Assembly (NCBI GenBank): GCA_003132865.1 | Contig: PKYZ01000747.1 | Location: 1 to 6,546, forward strand | DNA: 6,546 bases | Source of the DNA: Bryobacterales bacterium | GTDB taxonomy: Bacteria > Acidobacteriota > Terriglobia > Bryobacterales > Bryobacteraceae | Reading direction: 5' to 3' | In this document: positions 4,202 through 6,546 of the stretch, in pieces | Position numbering within the stretch: position 1 is the first letter of the stretch | Layout of the letters: every line of letters starts with the position of its first letter | Position numbers and translations under genes: made by a program | The notes under the pieces: generated by a model | Told to the model about the DNA's origin: nothing | What the model saw: only the letters and a program-made list of their open reading frames with translations | Database searches by the model: none

Positions 4202-6546
4202 ATGCCCAACATCTTCCAAGAATTCCGCTACGCACTTCGCGGTTTCCGCAAAAGCCCCGTGCTGGCCGGCGCCGCACTGCTTTCGCTCGCCCTGGGGATC
4301 GGCGCCAACACCGCCATCTTCAGTCTTACGGACCAGGTGCTGCTCCGCAGCCTGCCGGTCAAAGATCCCGGACAACTCGTCCTGTTCAGCGCCGAAGGGC
4401 GTAAAAGCGGTTTTGTCGAGACCAACTACGACGACCAGTATGCCTTCTCCTACCCCATGTACTGCGACTTCCGCGACCGCGCTCCGGCGCTGGCCGGCGT
4501 TGTGGCGCGATTTCCCATGCGCCTCAGCATGAGCTCCGGCGACCGCACCGAGTTGGTGCAGGGCGATCTGGTCAGCGGCACGTACTTCGGTGTCCTGGGC
4601 GTAGGCACCGTGCTGGGCCGCCCGCTGACACCAGCGGACGACCGCTTGGGCAGCCCGAACGAAGTCGCGGTGCTCAGCTATGACCTCTGGAAGAACCGGT
4701 TTGCCATGGCGCCGTCGGTGCTCAACCAAACCCTGCGGCTCAACGGGCGCACCTTCACAATCGTGGGCGTCGCTCAGCGGGGATTTAAAGGCATAGCCGC
4801 GGGCGAGTCAGCCGACCTGTTCGTGCCCATCACTCTGCAGCCCCGCCTGACCCAGATGTTCGACGGCCTGCCGAATCGCCGCGGCTACTGGCTGAACATC
4901 TTCGCCCACCTGAAGCCGGACGTCTCGCGCCAGCAGGCTGAATCCGCCGTTAACGTGTTCTGGCGGCCCATTCTGGAAGAGGAAGCCCGCGACACGCCCC
5001 GCGCCTCGCAGAAGTACCGCGCAGAATTCGTCGCGCGCCACCTCGCGCTAATGCCCGGCGCGCGCGGTATTTCGGCGGTACGCGATCAAGCCTCCGGCCC
5101 GCTGATCGTCCTCATGAGCATGGCCGGCTTGCTGTTGCTGATCGCCTGCGCCAACATCGCCAATCTGCTGATCGCGCGCGCCGCGAGCAGGCAAAAGGAG
5201 ATCGCCATCCGGCTGGCCATCGGCGCGGGACGCGGCCGCCTGCTGCGCCAGTTGCTCACCGAAGGCGTGAGCCTCTCGCTGGCCGGCGGACTGCTCGGCA
5301 TCCTGGCGGCTTACTGGACCGGCGATCTGCTGCTCGGCTTTTTGCCCGCGTCGCCGTCCATGCGCGGCCTGAGCGCGCAGCCGGATACGCGCGTCCTCCT
5401 GTTTGGGCTGGCGCTCTCCATCGTTACCGGCGTGGTCTTCGGTCTGGCGCCCGCCTGGGAGACCTTCCGCACTAATGTCGCCGCGACCCTCAAAGAGCAG
5501 GCCGCCGGAGCCATGGGCAGCGCCGCGCAGGTGCGCTTCCGCAAGGCGCTGGTGATCGCCCAGGTTGGCCTGTCGCTGGTGCTGCTGATCGGCGCGGGAC
5601 TGTTCGCGCGCAGCCTCTTCAATCTCAAACAGATCGATCCCGGTTTTCGCCCGGACCATCTGATCGCCTTCGCCGTGCAGCCTTCTCTGAACGGTTATGA
5701 CCAGGCGCGTACCCTGTCGCTATATGATCGCCTGCACGACGACATCGCCGCTCTACCGCAGGTGCGCGGCGTGGCGCTGGCCGAGATCGCGCTGCTGTCC
5801 GGCGATATAGATATGTCCGGAATCATCGTGCCCGGCTATGAGCCGAAAGAGGGCGAGCGCATGTCGGTGCGCGAAAACTACGTCGGACCCGATTACTTCT
5901 CCGGCATGGGAATCCCGCTGATGATGGGCCGCGAGATCACAAGGCAGGACGGCCCCAACACTCCCGAAGTCGCCGTGATCAACGAACAGTTCGCGCAGAA
6001 ATACTTCGGCGCCCAAAACCCCATCGGCCGCCGTTTCCATTTCCAACGTACGGCCAAGAAGGACGATCCTGGTATCGAGGTGGTGGGCGTGGTCCGGGAC
6101 GGCAAGCACGCCGACCTGCGGGAAGATCCGGAGACGTTCGTGTACTACCCATATGTCCAGCACGAAAGTATCATGCGCATGAATATCTATGTGAGGACTG
6201 CGCAGGATCCGTCGGCTCTTGGGAGCACGCTCCGTGCCGCGGTGCACCGAGCGGATCCCGATCTGCCCGTATTCGATATGAAAACCATCGACCAGCAGAT
6301 CGATGAAGACGTTTTCGCAGAACGGCTGGTGGCGGTGCTGTCTACTTTCTTCGGCGCGCTGGCTACGTTGCTGGCCGCCATCGGACTCTACGGCGTGATG
6401 GCCTACACCGTATCGCGCCGCACGCGCGAAATCGGGCTGCGCATGGCGCTGGGAGCCGCGCGGCGGGAAGTGCTCCGCATGGTGATGCGCGAAGTGGGGC
6501 TGCTGGCGTTGTTGGGAGTAGCCATCGCGCTGCCCACGGCCTTCGC
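4202..6546 (+). CDS. MacB/FtsX-type orphan ABC permease (ADOP family), C-terminus outside the window
   Basis: 781 codons are open from the ATG at 4202 to the right edge. It has the same layout as the minus-strand permease: N-terminal [12 protein letters not shown] (8-19); TM1 about 20-43 with [13 protein letters not shown]; first periplasmic domain about 50-298; TM2 301-325 ([16 protein letters not shown]); cytoplasmic motif [14 protein letters not shown] (330-343); TM3 about 352-376; TM4 about 399-420; TM5 about 450-470; second periplasmic domain about 475-705 ([18 protein letters not shown]); TM6 about 712-736 ([14 protein letters not shown]); [14 protein letters not shown] (739-752); start of TM7 from about 766. 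By comparison with its neighbour some 55-60 residues are missing, including TM8 and the family's RATRVDP-like end. No ATP-binding domain is present, and an ATPase gene would have to lie outside the window. The start is fixed by the conserved N-terminus; there is no ribosome-binding site. Similarity to the minus-strand permease is at family level, so the two are diverged paralogues, not a recent duplication. Transport direction and substrate are unknown. Confidence 0.94.
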   Translation, partial: MPNIFQEFRYALRGFRKSPVLAGAALLSLALGIGANTAIFSLTDQVLLRSLPVKDPGQLVLFSAEGRKSGFVETNYDDQYAFSYPMYCDFRDRAPALAGVVARFPMRLSMSSGDRTELVQGDLVSGTYFGVLGVGTVLGRPLTPADDRLGSPNEVAVLSYDLWKNRFAMAPSVLNQTLRLNGRTFTIVGVAQRGFKGIAAGESADLFVPITLQPRLTQMFDGLPNRRGYWLNIFAHLKPDVSRQQAESAVNVFWRPILEEEARDTPRASQKYRAEFVARHLALMPGARGISAVRDQASGPLIVLMSMAGLLLLIACANIANLLIARAASRQKEIAIRLAIGAGRGRLLRQLLTEGVSLSLAGGLLGILAAYWTGDLLLGFLPASPSMRGLSAQPDTRVLLFGLALSIVTGVVFGLAPAWETFRTNVAATLKEQAAGAMGSAAQVRFRKALVIAQVGLSLVLLIGAGLFARSLFNLKQIDPGFRPDHLIAFAVQPSLNGYDQARTLSLYDRLHDDIAALPQVRGVALAEIALLSGDIDMSGIIVPGYEPKEGERMSVRENYVGPDYFSGMGIPLMMGREITRQDGPNTPEVAVINEQFAQKYFGAQNPIGRRFHFQRTAKKDDPGIEVVGVVRDGKHADLREDPETFVYYPYVQHESIMRMNIYVRTAQDPSALGSTLRAAVHRADPDLPVFDMKTIDQQIDEDVFAERLVAVLSTFFGALATLLAAIGLYGVMAYTVSRRTREIGLRMALGAARREVLRMVMREVGLLALLGVAIALPTAF

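Noticed and set aside
3944..4286. Long minus-strand frame (ATG at 4277, stop at 3951) across the gene-poor stretch
   Set aside because: It runs through the sigma54 promoter and the start of the right-hand permease, and its Arg/Cys-rich product resembles no protein; judged a chance frame.
4160..5659. Minus-strand open frames of up to 203 codons opposite the right-hand permease
   Set aside because: Composition is typical of antisense shadows (Gly/Gln/Arg/Ala-rich, no domains). The plus strand encodes the permease continuously from 4202.

Overview
The window looks like a chromosomal piece of an Acidobacteriota genome, probably near Solibacter/Bryobacterales. It is GC-rich. It carries two large permeases of the MacB/FtsX type with no ATPase gene beside them. 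Such proteins form big paralogous families in this phylum (ADOP, 'Acidobacterial Duplicated Orphan Permease'). The taxonomic call is an inference from gene content.

Layout, left to right. (1) Positions 1-428, minus strand: the first ~142 codons of a probable alpha/beta-hydrolase (esterase/lipase family) that runs off the left edge; its catalytic part is outside the window. It has its own sigma70-type promoter (462-490) and a Shine-Dalgarno site (434-438) in the 87-bp gap after gene 2. (2) Positions 516-2906, minus strand: a complete 796-residue orphan permease with two MacB-like periplasmic domains and two FtsX domains. (3) Positions 2907-3043: a divergent intergenic region with a weak promoter for gene 2 and a perfect 7-bp-arm inverted repeat. 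(4) Positions 3044-3676, plus strand: a small exported protein that looks like an outer-membrane beta-barrel. (5) Positions 3677-4201: 525 bp with no intact gene. The minus strand holds what looks like a truncated, decayed relative of a second putative outer-membrane protein family. The right part holds a 24-bp near-perfect palindrome and then a full consensus sigma54 (RpoN) promoter. (6) Positions 4202-6546, plus strand: a second orphan permease, 781 codons visible, running off the right edge just short of its expected end.

The most notable signal is upstream of gene 6. A perfect -24/-12 element (TGGCACG-N4-TTGCT) ends 12 bp before the ATG, so the predicted transcript starts about 2 nt before the start codon and has no ribosome-binding site. 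The palindrome centred about 65 bp upstream of the predicted transcription start is a candidate binding site for a sigma54 activator. Together these suggest a conditionally induced, leaderless orphan-permease gene.

How the genes work together is not settled by the sequence. Orphan permeases would need an ATPase encoded elsewhere, or may act without ATP. The small barrel protein could be an outer-membrane partner, but only adjacency supports that. No RNA gene, CRISPR array, complete insertion sequence or phage gene was seen.
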